A stretch of 64,000 nucleotides of DNA from positions 144,846 to 208,845 of the forward strand of contig NZ_JAPIVQ010000010.1 in the NCBI RefSeq assembly GCF_026239675.1, read 5' to 3'. Shown here piece after piece: positions 1-8,511 of the stretch. Each line of letters begins with the position of its first letter. The stretch's first letter is position 1. The notes under the pieces were generated by a model. That model saw only the letters and a list, made by a program, of their open reading frames with translations. It did not search any database and had not been told where the DNA came from. This DNA comes from Pedobacter sp. PLR (GTDB lineage Bacteria > Bacteroidota > Bacteroidia > Sphingobacteriales > Sphingobacteriaceae). Both the position numbers and the translations under genes were made by a program.

Positions 1-1533
1 GTCAAAAAAGATCGATTTCCCGTTTTGCACATACAGTAATGGCTTTGCTTTAGGAATGTCCAGGTGTGCATTTGTCAAATGAATATTTTTAGCTTCCTGA
101 ATGTCTACACCTTCATCGGCTTTGATCACCAGATTATCCAGATAGATGTCAGAAATACTCATTTCCGGCAATCCACGAACGAATACTGCTTTGGCAGCTC
201 CATCACAAACGACATTCTGGATATAAAACTTCCTGAAAACAGGTGTCTCCTCAGTCACAGGCAGTAATTCTACTTTAGGCGCTTCGCGCTGCTCTCCCGT
301 TAGAGGAACCGGATCAACCGCAGCATAGTACATATCAAAAAGAATGGCCTCGCCGGCAATGTCTTTCATATTGATGTTTTTAGCATAGATGTTTTCTACC
401 ACACCGCCTCTTCCTCTGGTTGTTTTAAAACGCAGACCGATGTCTGTGCCAATGAAAGTACAATCAGAGATGAAGATATTTTTAGCACCGCCTGACATTT
501 CACTGCCGATTACAAAACCGCCATGGGCATGGTAAACGGTACTATTTCTGATGATCACATTTTCGGTAGGCACTCCACGTTCCCTTCCTGCAGCATCACG
601 ACCGGATTTAATACAAATCCCGTCATCACCAACATCGAAAGTACTTCCTTCAATCAGCACATTTTTACAGGACTCAATGTCTATCCCGTCTCCGTTTTGT
701 GCATACCATGGGTTTTTAACATATACATTTCTAACAGTTATATCCTCACTCATTAATGGGTGAAGGTTCCACGCCGGAGAGTTTTGAAAGGTTACTCCTT
801 CCAGTAAAACCTGCTTACAACGGTACAATACCATTAGATTAGGTCGTAAGAAATCCTTGATACTTTCATAGAATTCCGGCGTTTTCTCTGCACTGATTTT
901 TCCTGGATCTTTCATTTTTGATCCTTTAAGCGTTAAAGCAGAAGGATACCAGATTTTCTTGTCTTCAGACACTAAACCGCCCGAAGCCAGTAATTTCTTC
1001 CACTGGCTTTCTGTTAATTTATCTTTTTTGACCATTCTCCAGGCATCACCAGCACCATCAATGATTCCGAAACCGGTTATTGCAATATTTACCTCGTTAT
1101 TTGCCCAGATTGGCGATTGATTGCGCATCTGCGAAAGTCCTTCCCAGTTTCCTTTCACCAGTTCATATTGCCTGAAGTCTTTGCTAAACTGTAACAGGGA
1201 GTTTTTCTGTAGGTGAAGATTCACATTACTTTTCAACTCCACAGGACCTGTCAGCCATAATCCCGCAGGAATAACGACTACACCGCCACCTTTTTTGCTC
1301 ATCGCCTGAATGGCCGAATTGATGCTTTTAGTGTTTAGTGTGATGCCGTCATTTTTGGCTCCATAGCTAAGAATATTGATGGTGTCTTTTTTAAACTGCG
1401 TTCCTTTTACTTTCGGTAGGTTATCAAAGGAATATTGCTGCGCTTTGGTTGATCCCTGTCCTTTTGAAACCATAGGGTTCCATAACAAAAGGGAAAAAGA
1501 CAAAGTCCATAGCATAGGGGTAATTTTGCTCAT
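1..1533 (-). CDS. GH28 polygalacturonase-like glycoside hydrolase, partial at the window edge
   Basis: Hydrolyses alpha-1,4 galacturonic acid linkages in pectin, probably in the periplasm or at the cell surface. I translated 511 codons from the ATG at 1533; the gene continues past position 1. An N-terminal signal peptide ends near residue 26, then comes the parallel beta-helix opening with SYGAKNDG. The GH28 signatures are present in order: NGDGID near residue 279, GDDG near 301 (the catalytic aspartates), HGG near 334 and RFKT near 368. It is the last visible gene of the minus-strand pectin locus, 126 bp after the GH43 stop, and has its own candidate promoter and operator at 1591-1657. The family is clear; activity on homogalacturonan versus rhamnogalacturonan cannot be decided here. 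Confidence 0.9.
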   Translation of the reverse strand, partial: MSKITPMLWTLSFSLLLWNPMVSKGQGSTKAQQYSFDNLPKVKGTQFKKDTINILSYGAKNDGITLNTKSINSAIQAMSKKGGGVVVIPAGLWLTGPVELKSNVNLHLQKNSLLQFSKDFRQYELVKGNWEGLSQMRNQSPIWANNEVNIAITGFGIIDGAGDAWRMVKKDKLTESQWKKLLASGGLVSEDKKIWYPSALTLKGSKMKDPGKISAEKTPEFYESIKDFLRPNLMVLYRCKQVLLEGVTFQNSPAWNLHPLMSEDITVRNVYVKNPWYAQNGDGIDIESCKNVLIEGSTFDVGDDGICIKSGRDAAGRERGVPTENVIIRNSTVYHAHGGFVIGSEMSGGAKNIFISDCTFIGTDIGLRFKTTRGRGGVVENIYAKNINMKDIAGEAILFDMYYAAVDPVPLTGEQREAPKVELLPVTEETPVFRKFYIQNVVCDGAAKAVFVRGLPEMSISDIYLDNLVIKADEGVDIQEAKNIHLTNAHLDIPKAKPLLYVQNGKSIFFD

Positions 1534-1590
1534 ACAAGGCTGGTTTAGGTATCTTAAATATATTTGGTTACCGCTGTTTCCAGCTGGTAC

Positions 1591-1657
1591 ACAATTCTAC
1601 ATAGTTTTGTGAGAGAATAAAACAAAAGCGCTCAAAATAACTGCGCAATCGTTCCCG
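1591..1657 (-). promoter_or_regulatory. Promoter and LacI-type operator upstream of the GH28 gene
   Basis: Positions 1642-1657 read TGCGCAATCGTTCCCG, identical to 13755-13770 in front of susC. Positions 1591-1602 read ACAATTCTACAT, identical to 13704-13715. On the minus strand the latter gives TAGAATTG, close to the Bacteroidota -7 box TAnnTTTG. The distance between the two elements is 39 bp at both loci. Two exact matches at identical spacing are seen directly; the LacI assignment is inference from the adjacent regulator and the central CG typical of LacI operators. Confidence 0.7.
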
Positions 1658-1659
1658 TA

Positions 1660-3360
1660 TTACTGAGCTGCTTCCACACGGAACCAATCAACATCGGCAT
1701 AACCGGAATCATTGCTTTTTCCTTTTTTAACGGCAAACAGCCCCATTTTAGCACCGATCCATTGTCCTTCTTCCGCGGGAAAAGACCCTGGAATGGAGGT
1801 GTAATCCGATCCATCAAGGCTATAGCTAAAAGTACAAAGTGCACCCTTTCCTACTTTAACACGCAAATACACTTCCCCTGCTTGCTCTTTCCAGTCTGTA
1901 ATCGTGATTTCCTGTTCCTTTTTTCCTTTAGCAGCACCTATACATGTGGTATAAACTAAGGATACCTGTCCGTTTTTACTTTTTAAAGCAAGATTAGCAT
2001 AGCTTCTGCCCATGACAATTAATCCTGCTTTTTCCTCTTCCAACTTCAGATTAGGACTGAATTTCATTTTAACAGTAGCCATAAACTCTTCCGCAGGGAA
2101 TTTTTGCAGGAGCAGATTTGGCACTTCCCAGTAACTGTTCATCTCTTCGGGAGCTTGTTGCGTAAAAAGTCTTAGGCTTCCTTTTGCAGGGTTCATAATA
2201 GCCCAGGTGGCTTCCGGATTGGCCTGCCATTGCCATTGAAGGCCCATACTGTTTTCATTAAATTCGTCACTTTCTGCGGGTGTGAGGATTTGAAAAACCT
2301 TAGCCATAGCCGGCTTTTTGTATTCAGATACGGGAGTACCTACTCCTGTTCCCGCTGGATCCAATCCGATGACCGGCCAATCTTTGACCCATTTCATAGG
2401 TTGTAAATGTACCACCCGGCCATAAGGGCCTTTATCCTGAAAATGCAGGAACCAATCTTCTCCCCCGGGTGTATCAACCCAGGCACCCTGATGTGGACCG
2501 TTTACCAGGGATTTCCCCTGATCCATCACTACCTTTCTTTCATAAGGACCATAGATGTTTTTAGAACGTAGTACGAGTTGCCATCCGGTAGCTACGCCGC
2601 CTGCCGGAGCAAACAGGTAATAGTATCCGTTACGTTTATAAAATTTGGGCCCCTCGATGGTCGGATCTTCCTCATGACCATCATAAACCAGTTGCCCCTG
2701 ATCTATCGCCTGATCTCCGGCCTCATTCAGCCTTTTAACCGCCAGGACACTTTTAATTCCCGCCCTGCTGCCTGCATAGGCATAAGCCAGATAAACTTTA
2801 CCATCCTCATCCCAAAACGGACAAGGGTCAATCAGTCCTTTTCCTTCGGCCACCATAACTGGTGCAGACCATTTGCCGGCCGGATCCTTTGCTTTAATCA
2901 GGTAGATTCCGAAATCCGGATCCGGGTAATAGATATAAAACTCTCCTTTATGAAAACGAATGGCAGGTGCCCATACGCCATTACCGTGCTGAGTCTTAGA
3001 GAAATGAGCTTCAGGAATTTGTCGGGTTAAGGCATGGCCGATAATTGACCAGTTCACCAGATCTTTGGAGTGTAGGATCGGGATTCCGGGAACACCATCA
3101 AAACTAGAGGCAATCATATAAAAATCATCACCCACTCTGATCGCGTCAGGATCTGAATAATCGGCATTCAATACCGGATTTTTATACTTTCCATTACCAA
3201 GATCGGCCACCCAGACTTTACTGATGGCGGACTTATTAAGCATTGAATTTCCGTTTAAATCCTTCCGGAGTTGTGCATTTGCATATCCTCCACAGAAGAA
3301 CAAACTACCCAGCCATAGACTTCCTATCCATAAACGGGTAATCCCTGTCTGCTTAACCAT
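1660..3360 (-). CDS. GH43 family glycoside hydrolase (arabinosidase/xylosidase type) with C-terminal beta-sandwich
   Basis: Five-bladed beta-propeller glycosidase, probably removing arabinose, xylose or galactose side chains from pectin. The catalytic base lies in YSDPD near the start of the mature protein, the pKa-modulating aspartate in LIDPCPFWDEDGK, and the acid in TIEGPKFYK. The last 200 residues look like the concanavalin-like GH43 C-terminal domain (SDEFNEN, then YADVDWFRVEA at the end). I chose the ATG at 3360 because it gives a clean signal peptide (MVKQTGITR, hydrophobic core, cleavage after ANA). An in-frame ATG at 3429 would add 23 residues made by an 18-bp tandem repeat and would overlap the upstream CE8 gene by 19 bp. 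The exact substrate is not readable from sequence. Confidence 0.88.
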   Translation of the reverse strand: MVKQTGITRLWIGSLWLGSLFFCGGYANAQLRKDLNGNSMLNKSAISKVWVADLGNGKYKNPVLNADYSDPDAIRVGDDFYMIASSFDGVPGIPILHSKDLVNWSIIGHALTRQIPEAHFSKTQHGNGVWAPAIRFHKGEFYIYYPDPDFGIYLIKAKDPAGKWSAPVMVAEGKGLIDPCPFWDEDGKVYLAYAYAGSRAGIKSVLAVKRLNEAGDQAIDQGQLVYDGHEEDPTIEGPKFYKRNGYYYLFAPAGGVATGWQLVLRSKNIYGPYERKVVMDQGKSLVNGPHQGAWVDTPGGEDWFLHFQDKGPYGRVVHLQPMKWVKDWPVIGLDPAGTGVGTPVSEYKKPAMAKVFQILTPAESDEFNENSMGLQWQWQANPEATWAIMNPAKGSLRLFTQQAPEEMNSYWEVPNLLLQKFPAEEFMATVKMKFSPNLKLEEEKAGLIVMGRSYANLALKSKNGQVSLVYTTCIGAAKGKKEQEITITDWKEQAGEVYLRVKVGKGALCTFSYSLDGSDYTSIPGSFPAEEGQWIGAKMGLFAVKKGKSNDSGYADVDWFRVEAAQ

Positions 3361-3374
3361 TGTGGTTTCTTTAG

Positions 3375-3415
3375 CTACTGCTGATTGTTTAACTACTGCT
3401 GATCGTTTAACTATT
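3375..3415. repeat. 18-bp tandem repeat at the CE8/GH43 junction
   Basis: Unit CTACTGCTGAT(T/C)GTTTAA occurs at 3375-3392 and 3393-3410, followed by a partial third copy. It overlaps the stop of the CE8 gene (3411) and lies in the 5' end of the longest GH43 reading frame, where it encodes VKQSAV/VKRSAV-like repeats. Confidence 0.8.
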
Positions 3416-4409
3416 GTTCCGGCTTCCATAAACTTTTTCCTGAAAATATCTTGATTAATGTATAGGCTTTAACTTCTTTCTTAGACAATTGCTTTGACCA
3501 TGGGATTCTTGCTGTAGTTGCTCCACCTGGTCCTTTAGAACCGTATTCCGCATAAAAACTGGTCTTATGATTGTCGTTCGCATTCCAGGCAGACCAGCCC
3601 GCAGGCAAGATATGCGAACCCATTTCTGTGTTTATAAATACGGTATTGGCATAGGGCCGCCAGGGCCTGCCGAGATAAACTTTTGTGATGCCGGGGGATG
3701 CAGTCAGCTCACAATCCAGGAACACAAAACCATAAGGTTGTGCCGGAGTCGTTGAAGCTGCTGTGAGGTAAGAATTCCTTTTGCTGTGGATATGGCAACG
3801 TTCAAAGACTACTGTCGCCGCCCCAAAGATGAAATCGGTGGTTCCTTCTATATAGCAATCCACATAATACTGTCTGCTGGTATCTACAGCAGGAAACAGC
3901 GTATCCTGATTCCCGGTTATCCGGCAATTCTTAACCAGCATACGATCTCCTTCTGCATGAAGCGCGACTGCTTGTCCAACCGGACCAGCAGTATTTTCAA
4001 TGGTCAGGTTCTCTGCCCTGAAATCATTCCCCTGCACCAGTAACGTATAGGAATTGAAAGTATTGATTCCTGCTTTGCCTGAATAATCCCCGTTAGAGAT
4101 CACAGTCTGCTCTTTATCTTCTCCGAGAAGAAACACTTTTGTTTTCCAGGAGGGTACGACTAGTTTCTCTTTGTACACTCCCTTTTTGATGTGGATGGTG
4201 ACTACGGGAACTGAGAAATCGCGGACGGCATTAATTGCAGCCTGAATAGATTGAAAGTCCCCGCTTCCATCTTTACTTACCGTAAAAGAGGCCGGAAAGG
4301 TTTGACTAACCTGAGCCGGGGTGTTTTGGCCAGCAGTGTTTTGAGCTATTGTCCGAAAACACGCTCCCAACAACATCAGGAACAATATTAACTTTTTGCT
4401 GGTATCCAT
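3411..4409 (-). CDS. CE8 pectin methylesterase (second of a tandem pair)
   Basis: Removes methyl groups from homogalacturonan, releasing methanol and making the polymer accessible to GH28. 332 residues with a signal peptide (cleavage near residue 22). CE8 hallmarks: GSGDFQSIQAAINAV at the start of the beta-helix, GQAVAL and GNQDTLF carrying the oxyanion glutamines, TDFIFGAATVVFE carrying a catalytic aspartate, and YLGRPWRPYA with the substrate-binding arginine and tryptophan. Its start overlaps the stop of the other CE8 gene by 22 bp, so the two are translationally linked. The paralogues differ enough to suggest different ester patterns or positions of attack; that is inference. Confidence 0.93.
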   Translation of the reverse strand: MDTSKKLILFLMLLGACFRTIAQNTAGQNTPAQVSQTFPASFTVSKDGSGDFQSIQAAINAVRDFSVPVVTIHIKKGVYKEKLVVPSWKTKVFLLGEDKEQTVISNGDYSGKAGINTFNSYTLLVQGNDFRAENLTIENTAGPVGQAVALHAEGDRMLVKNCRITGNQDTLFPAVDTSRQYYVDCYIEGTTDFIFGAATVVFERCHIHSKRNSYLTAASTTPAQPYGFVFLDCELTASPGITKVYLGRPWRPYANTVFINTEMGSHILPAGWSAWNANDNHKTSFYAEYGSKGPGGATTARIPWSKQLSKKEVKAYTLIKIFSGKSLWKPEQ

Positions 4410-5344
4410 CCTTTAAATATCTTTTCTAGTGTATAATCCGCAGCTTCCTGATCATTTAGTTGCTTCGCCCAGCTCACTCTTTTTCCTGGAGTACTGCCAA
4501 TTCCTTTGTTCTGGTACTCCGCATAAAAAGCAGTTTGCTCATTGCTGGTTTTACCCCAGTTGTTCCAGCCTTCTGCTTTAATCATTTCACCAAGGTCACA
4601 ATTCAAAAAAACTGCTTGTGAATATGGACGCCAGGGTCTCCCCAGGTAAACGGATTGTGCAGGCGCAGTTCCTGTAATTTTACAGTTCAAAAATACATAG
4701 CCATGTTTTACAGAATCCGGTGCCGAGGAAGCAGTTACAAAACCCGGTTGTTTACAGAATAGCTCACAATCTTCAAAGACAGCGGTGGCTGATCCGAAGA
4801 TGAAATCTACCGTTCCGCTAATGAAGCAGTGGTAAAAGTATTGCTTGCTTCCGGGACCATAAGTATACAGCGTATCCTGAAAGCCTAACATCCTGCAATT
4901 CAAAAAGCTGGCTTTGTCTCCGGCTATCCATAATGCCACGGCCTGACCTACCGGGCCAGCCGTGTTTTCAAAGGTGATGTTCTTAGCGGTAAAGTCATCG
5001 CCATAAATGTAGAATCCGGAAGAACCGGAGGTTCCCATTTCTTCGCCAAAGCGGTTCTTCTTTTGCGCGTAATCGTCGTAAAAAAGAATGGTCTTCTCCA
5101 CACTTTCTCCGATCATCGTCACCATCTTTTTGGAGGCCGACAGGTTTAACTTCTCTTTATAGCGTCCGTTTTTAATAAAAATAGTAGTGGTTACTTTTCT
5201 AAAATCAGGAACGGCATTGATTGCTTCCTGAACCGTTTTAAAATCACCGCTTCCATCCTGAGCAACCACCAACGTTTTATCTTGTGCTTTTAACTGTCCC
5301 GGGCCTAAAAGACCAAAAACAGCGAGCCATAATATCATTTTCAT
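4388..5344 (-). CDS. CE8 pectin methylesterase (first of a tandem pair)
   Basis: 318-residue pectin methylesterase with signal peptide (MKMILWLAVFGLLGPGQLKAQ). It shows GSGDFKTVQEAINAVPDFR, NTAGPVGQAVAL, GFQDTLYTY, GTVDFIFGSATAVFE and YLGRPWRPYSQ, so all catalytic positions of the family are intact. It starts within the stop codon of the preceding CE12 gene (4-bp overlap) and ends inside the next CE8 gene. Length and motif order match single-domain bacterial CE8 enzymes with no extra binding module. Confidence 0.94.
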   Translation of the reverse strand: MKMILWLAVFGLLGPGQLKAQDKTLVVAQDGSGDFKTVQEAINAVPDFRKVTTTIFIKNGRYKEKLNLSASKKMVTMIGESVEKTILFYDDYAQKKNRFGEEMGTSGSSGFYIYGDDFTAKNITFENTAGPVGQAVALWIAGDKASFLNCRMLGFQDTLYTYGPGSKQYFYHCFISGTVDFIFGSATAVFEDCELFCKQPGFVTASSAPDSVKHGYVFLNCKITGTAPAQSVYLGRPWRPYSQAVFLNCDLGEMIKAEGWNNWGKTSNEQTAFYAEYQNKGIGSTPGKRVSWAKQLNDQEAADYTLEKIFKGWIPAKS

Positions 5345-6126
5345 TTCTTTGTTGCTTTAGGTTGTACGATATAATTACACAAATCCAATTGCTGCTTTTT
5401 CATTTCTGAAAGCACAAGCTGGGCGATTTTCCTGGCTCCAAACTCATTAAAATGAGTATTGTCTTTTTTACCTTCCGGATAATTCGGATGAACACCAGGT
5501 TCCAGCTGCATAAACAGTTTTTTAGCGGCCAATGGACCCATTTTTTCATACATCGCCCTGCTGTCTCTATCAAGATCAATCAGGGGGACATCATACGCTT
5601 TCGCTACTTCATATACCGCAGCGGTATATTCCGTATGCGTTTCTTTTGCATGATCGCTTTTATCGAAACTCAATCTGGATACCGGAGTAATGAGCACAGG
5701 AATGGCATTTTTCGCCCTACTTTCTTTGATAAACCTGGCAAGGTTAGTCTTGTAATCTGCTACAGAAGTGTAGCGCTCTTTATATTTCTCTCCTTTAGCG
5801 GCATCATTGTGACCAAACTGAATCAGCACATAATCACCTTTACTTAAGCTATCCGATACATTTGACCATCGTTTTTCTGCGATGAACGTTCTGGTACTCC
5901 TTCCTCCTTTTGCGCGGTTATTCAGTTCCACATCAGCGGTAAAAAAACCGGCAAAGGGCATTCCCCATCCTGTTAAGGGCGCTCTGGAACTTTCATAATC
6001 ACACATTGTGGAATCACCAATCATCCAGACCTTTATTGGCGTTTGCCCGTTTATAAAAGCAGTACATAAACAGACTAAGCCAACTGCAACTATCTTTAAC
6101 TTTCTAAATTGAGTGATTTGCATCAT
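5341..6126 (-). CDS. CE12 rhamnogalacturonan acetylesterase-like SGNH hydrolase (second copy)
   Basis: Removes acetyl groups from pectin, usually from rhamnogalacturonan. 261 residues with an N-terminal signal segment. SGNH blocks are visible: GDSTMCDY (catalytic serine), NRAKGGRSTRTF (glycine), FGHNDAAKG (asparagine) and DNTHFNEFGA (catalytic aspartate and histidine). It follows the first CE12 gene after 3 bp and overlaps the CE8 start by 4 bp. Two neighbouring CE12 paralogues may split work between different acetylated positions; this is not shown by the sequence. Confidence 0.92.
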   Translation of the reverse strand: MMQITQFRKLKIVAVGLVCLCTAFINGQTPIKVWMIGDSTMCDYESSRAPLTGWGMPFAGFFTADVELNNRAKGGRSTRTFIAEKRWSNVSDSLSKGDYVLIQFGHNDAAKGEKYKERYTSVADYKTNLARFIKESRAKNAIPVLITPVSRLSFDKSDHAKETHTEYTAAVYEVAKAYDVPLIDLDRDSRAMYEKMGPLAAKKLFMQLEPGVHPNYPEGKKDNTHFNEFGARKIAQLVLSEMKKQQLDLCNYIVQPKATKK

Positions 6127-6129
6127 TTC

Positions 6130-6882
6130 TTAATTAATCTTGTTTTTAACCAGAAACCTTAATACCGGTAAATTTAATGTGCTCATTTCCTGTAAAACCA
6201 GTTGTGCCATTTCTCTTGCACCGAGTTCATTAAAATGCGTATCATCTTTTTTCCCTTCCGGATAATTTGGATGTTCTCCTGGTTCTAAATGGTTGAACAA
6301 CAATTTAGATTGCTCCGGACCATATTGCTGCAATAAGACCTGACTTTTCAAATCGAGGTCAATCAAAGGAACCCCGGAAGATTTGGCTAATTCCCTAACC
6401 AGCGCTGCGTATACCCCATGGGTTTCCTTAACTTTTCCGGAATCATCAAAACTTCTTCTGGCTACTGGCGTGATCAACACCGGGAAAGCACCTTTTGCCC
6501 GGGTTTCCTGAACAAATTTCAACAGGTTCTTTACGAAATCTGCTTCCGGTGTATAGCTGGCTTTGGTTTTCACTTCATCATTATGACCAAACTGAATCAA
6601 CACATAATCGCCTTTTTGAAGTCCTGAGGCCACTGGCGCCCATAAATTCTCTGAGATAAAGGTTTTGGTACTCCTCCCATTCTTCGCGCGGTTATCGACT
6701 AAAACAGCTTCGCTAAAAAAATTAGCAAAAGGCATTCCCCATCCAGTTTCAGGGAAAGCGCCTGCTGATTTAACAGCAAGCGTAGAATCCCCGATCAGGT
6801 ATATTTTCATTTTTTGCGGAGGTGTTGAAACAAAAGACATCAATACCAGGGCCATTAAAGCAAACCAGCTATATTTTCTCAT
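6130..6882 (-). CDS. CE12 rhamnogalacturonan acetylesterase-like SGNH hydrolase (first copy)
   Basis: 250 residues, exported (hydrophobic segment at residues 7-18). Motifs in order: GDSTLAVKS, NRAKNGRSTKTF, FGHNDEVK and DDTHFNELGA, which hold the serine, glycine, asparagine and aspartate-histidine of the SGNH fold. It is recognisably paralogous to the gene after it: the TGWGMPFANFFSEA and EPGEHPNYPEGKKD stretches are nearly shared. It lies 9 bp after the DUF4957-type lipoprotein gene within the pectin operon. Confidence 0.92.
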   Translation of the reverse strand: MRKYSWFALMALVLMSFVSTPPQKMKIYLIGDSTLAVKSAGAFPETGWGMPFANFFSEAVLVDNRAKNGRSTKTFISENLWAPVASGLQKGDYVLIQFGHNDEVKTKASYTPEADFVKNLLKFVQETRAKGAFPVLITPVARRSFDDSGKVKETHGVYAALVRELAKSSGVPLIDLDLKSQVLLQQYGPEQSKLLFNHLEPGEHPNYPEGKKDDTHFNELGAREMAQLVLQEMSTLNLPVLRFLVKNKIN

Positions 6883-6891
6883 TCCTGTGAT

Positions 6892-8499
6892 TTAAAGTGC
6901 CCATCGCGGGTCGCCAACTTGTCCACCGCTGCTATTGCTTTTCAACAATACAGATCCGGCAGGCAAAGTGAATTGAGTGGTATTCGCATTCCAGCCCGGA
7001 TCTACCGTTTGTCCCAGTTTAGCTCCGGCAGGTAAAGGCAAGTCAGTTCCATTGGTATTGCTTGTTTTCAGGTTAAAAGTATTGTTGTATTCAAAAGTTG
7101 TAACAGAAGCGCCTGAAGTAATCGAGGTTAGTCCTGCCACCGTACCAGAACGCGGTGCATTGGCAATAATAGAGTTTTTCATGCTAAAGGTAACCGGGTT
7201 TGCAGCCGCAATGATCAATGTATACATCCCGGCAAAGCCGATATTATTGATGGAACACTCACTGATGCTTACCTCTGGCGCGGCACCAGCCATCGTGGTT
7301 TTACAATTTACCAAACCTGGCGAACTGTTATAGATGGTACTCTTCGTAATTTTCAATGATTTAAAGGCAAGTTTATCCAGGTGGAACAGGTAATAACTGG
7401 TACCAGAAATATCATAGATCTTACATCTGTTGATCTCCAGTTCATTCATGACGAACAAAGTATTCCGATCCGCACGTACAATAGCCGTGCTGATCCCATG
7501 AATCCAGGAGTTTTCAAACCTGACATTTTTAAATGTAGAAGCAACGCCTGTACCGGAGCTAATCAAATCGCAGAAATACAAGGAACTGTAGGCTGTTCCA
7601 TCAAAGTTAATTCCTGAAAACGAAAGACCAGCTCCCGTACCAGTCAGGGTAAAGCCTTTTCCGTTTACTTTTACCTTCTCCGGATTATCATTCACTGATC
7701 TTAAAGTGATCATTTTACCGGCAAGATTTACTAAGGCCGGCAATTCATAGGTACCATCTTCCAGACCAATCACCGCATTATCCGCAGCCGTAGCAATGAT
7801 GCCCGCCAGGTTATCAGCCGGTGTAATCTTTACCGTATAGACAACCGGTGCTGATGTTGTAAAAGTCAGGTAGCCATTGCTACTTGTTCCTGAAAACAAC
7901 TCCGCAGTATATTTGGTGCTGGCCATAAGACCCGGAATAGTCACCGATTTTTTGGCCAGATCGGCTGTACCTAAAGTTACTGTAATTGCAGTTCCGGTTT
8001 CCGGAGTCAGGACAATTTTAGAACCCGCCGGAACTTCCAAAAAGCCAAGGTCTACACTATTGTCCCTAACCGTTATTTTGTCGGCCCTAAACAATTGTTT
8101 ACCCACAATCTTAAATCCTGAACTCAACATATATTTAGATTCCGGCTGTGTAGCGGTTGCATTTGCTTTGATACGGGCAAAATATTTGAGCCTTAATTTA
8201 AGCTCTCCCTCCTTAACCGTAAAACCAGCAGAATCGGTTTTACCGGAAAACTCCGTAGTAGAGAACAAGGAATCTGTAGAAAAATCTACGGTATAACTAT
8301 ATGGATTGTCACCGGTAAACAAAGGAGCTTTCCAGCTTAACCATGCGGAGCTTTCTGAGGCTACCACTTTAATTTCTGAGGGCTTAAAAATTCTTGGGGC
8401 CGCTGTTGGTGTTTCGTCCTTTTTGCAGGAGGAGACAAACAAGGCTGAACTTGCAAATAGAAAACAATGGCAAGCGATCGTTAAAAGATTTCTTTTCAT
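6892..8499 (-). CDS. Surface lipoprotein of the DUF4957/DUF5123 beta-helix type from pectin loci
   Basis: 535 residues. A lipobox ends at Cys25 (LFVSSCKK), so the protein is a lipoprotein and probably surface exposed. Residues 40-130 and 140-215 look like fibronectin type III-like domains (AWLSWKAPLF; GLMASTKYTAELFSG). The remainder is a parallel beta-helix resembling pectate lyase folds, without recognisable catalytic residues. Proteins of this kind follow susD in pectin loci and are thought to be glycan-binding or lyase-like; the function is not established. It sits 12 bp after susD. Confidence 0.8.
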   Translation of the reverse strand: MKRNLLTIACHCFLFASSALFVSSCKKDETPTAAPRIFKPSEIKVVASESSAWLSWKAPLFTGDNPYSYTVDFSTDSLFSTTEFSGKTDSAGFTVKEGELKLRLKYFARIKANATATQPESKYMLSSGFKIVGKQLFRADKITVRDNSVDLGFLEVPAGSKIVLTPETGTAITVTLGTADLAKKSVTIPGLMASTKYTAELFSGTSSNGYLTFTTSAPVVYTVKITPADNLAGIIATAADNAVIGLEDGTYELPALVNLAGKMITLRSVNDNPEKVKVNGKGFTLTGTGAGLSFSGINFDGTAYSSLYFCDLISSGTGVASTFKNVRFENSWIHGISTAIVRADRNTLFVMNELEINRCKIYDISGTSYYLFHLDKLAFKSLKITKSTIYNSSPGLVNCKTTMAGAAPEVSISECSINNIGFAGMYTLIIAAANPVTFSMKNSIIANAPRSGTVAGLTSITSGASVTTFEYNNTFNLKTSNTNGTDLPLPAGAKLGQTVDPGWNANTTQFTLPAGSVLLKSNSSGGQVGDPRWAL

Positions 8500-8511
8500 G
8501 ACTGTATAGAC

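Noticed and set aside
2578..3030. 150-codon plus-strand open frame within GH43
   Set aside because: Antisense shadow of a well-supported GH43 gene; its translation shows no recognisable family or signal.
5452..5847. 131-codon plus-strand frame within the CE12 gene
   Set aside because: Lies opposite conserved SGNH motifs and has no independent support.
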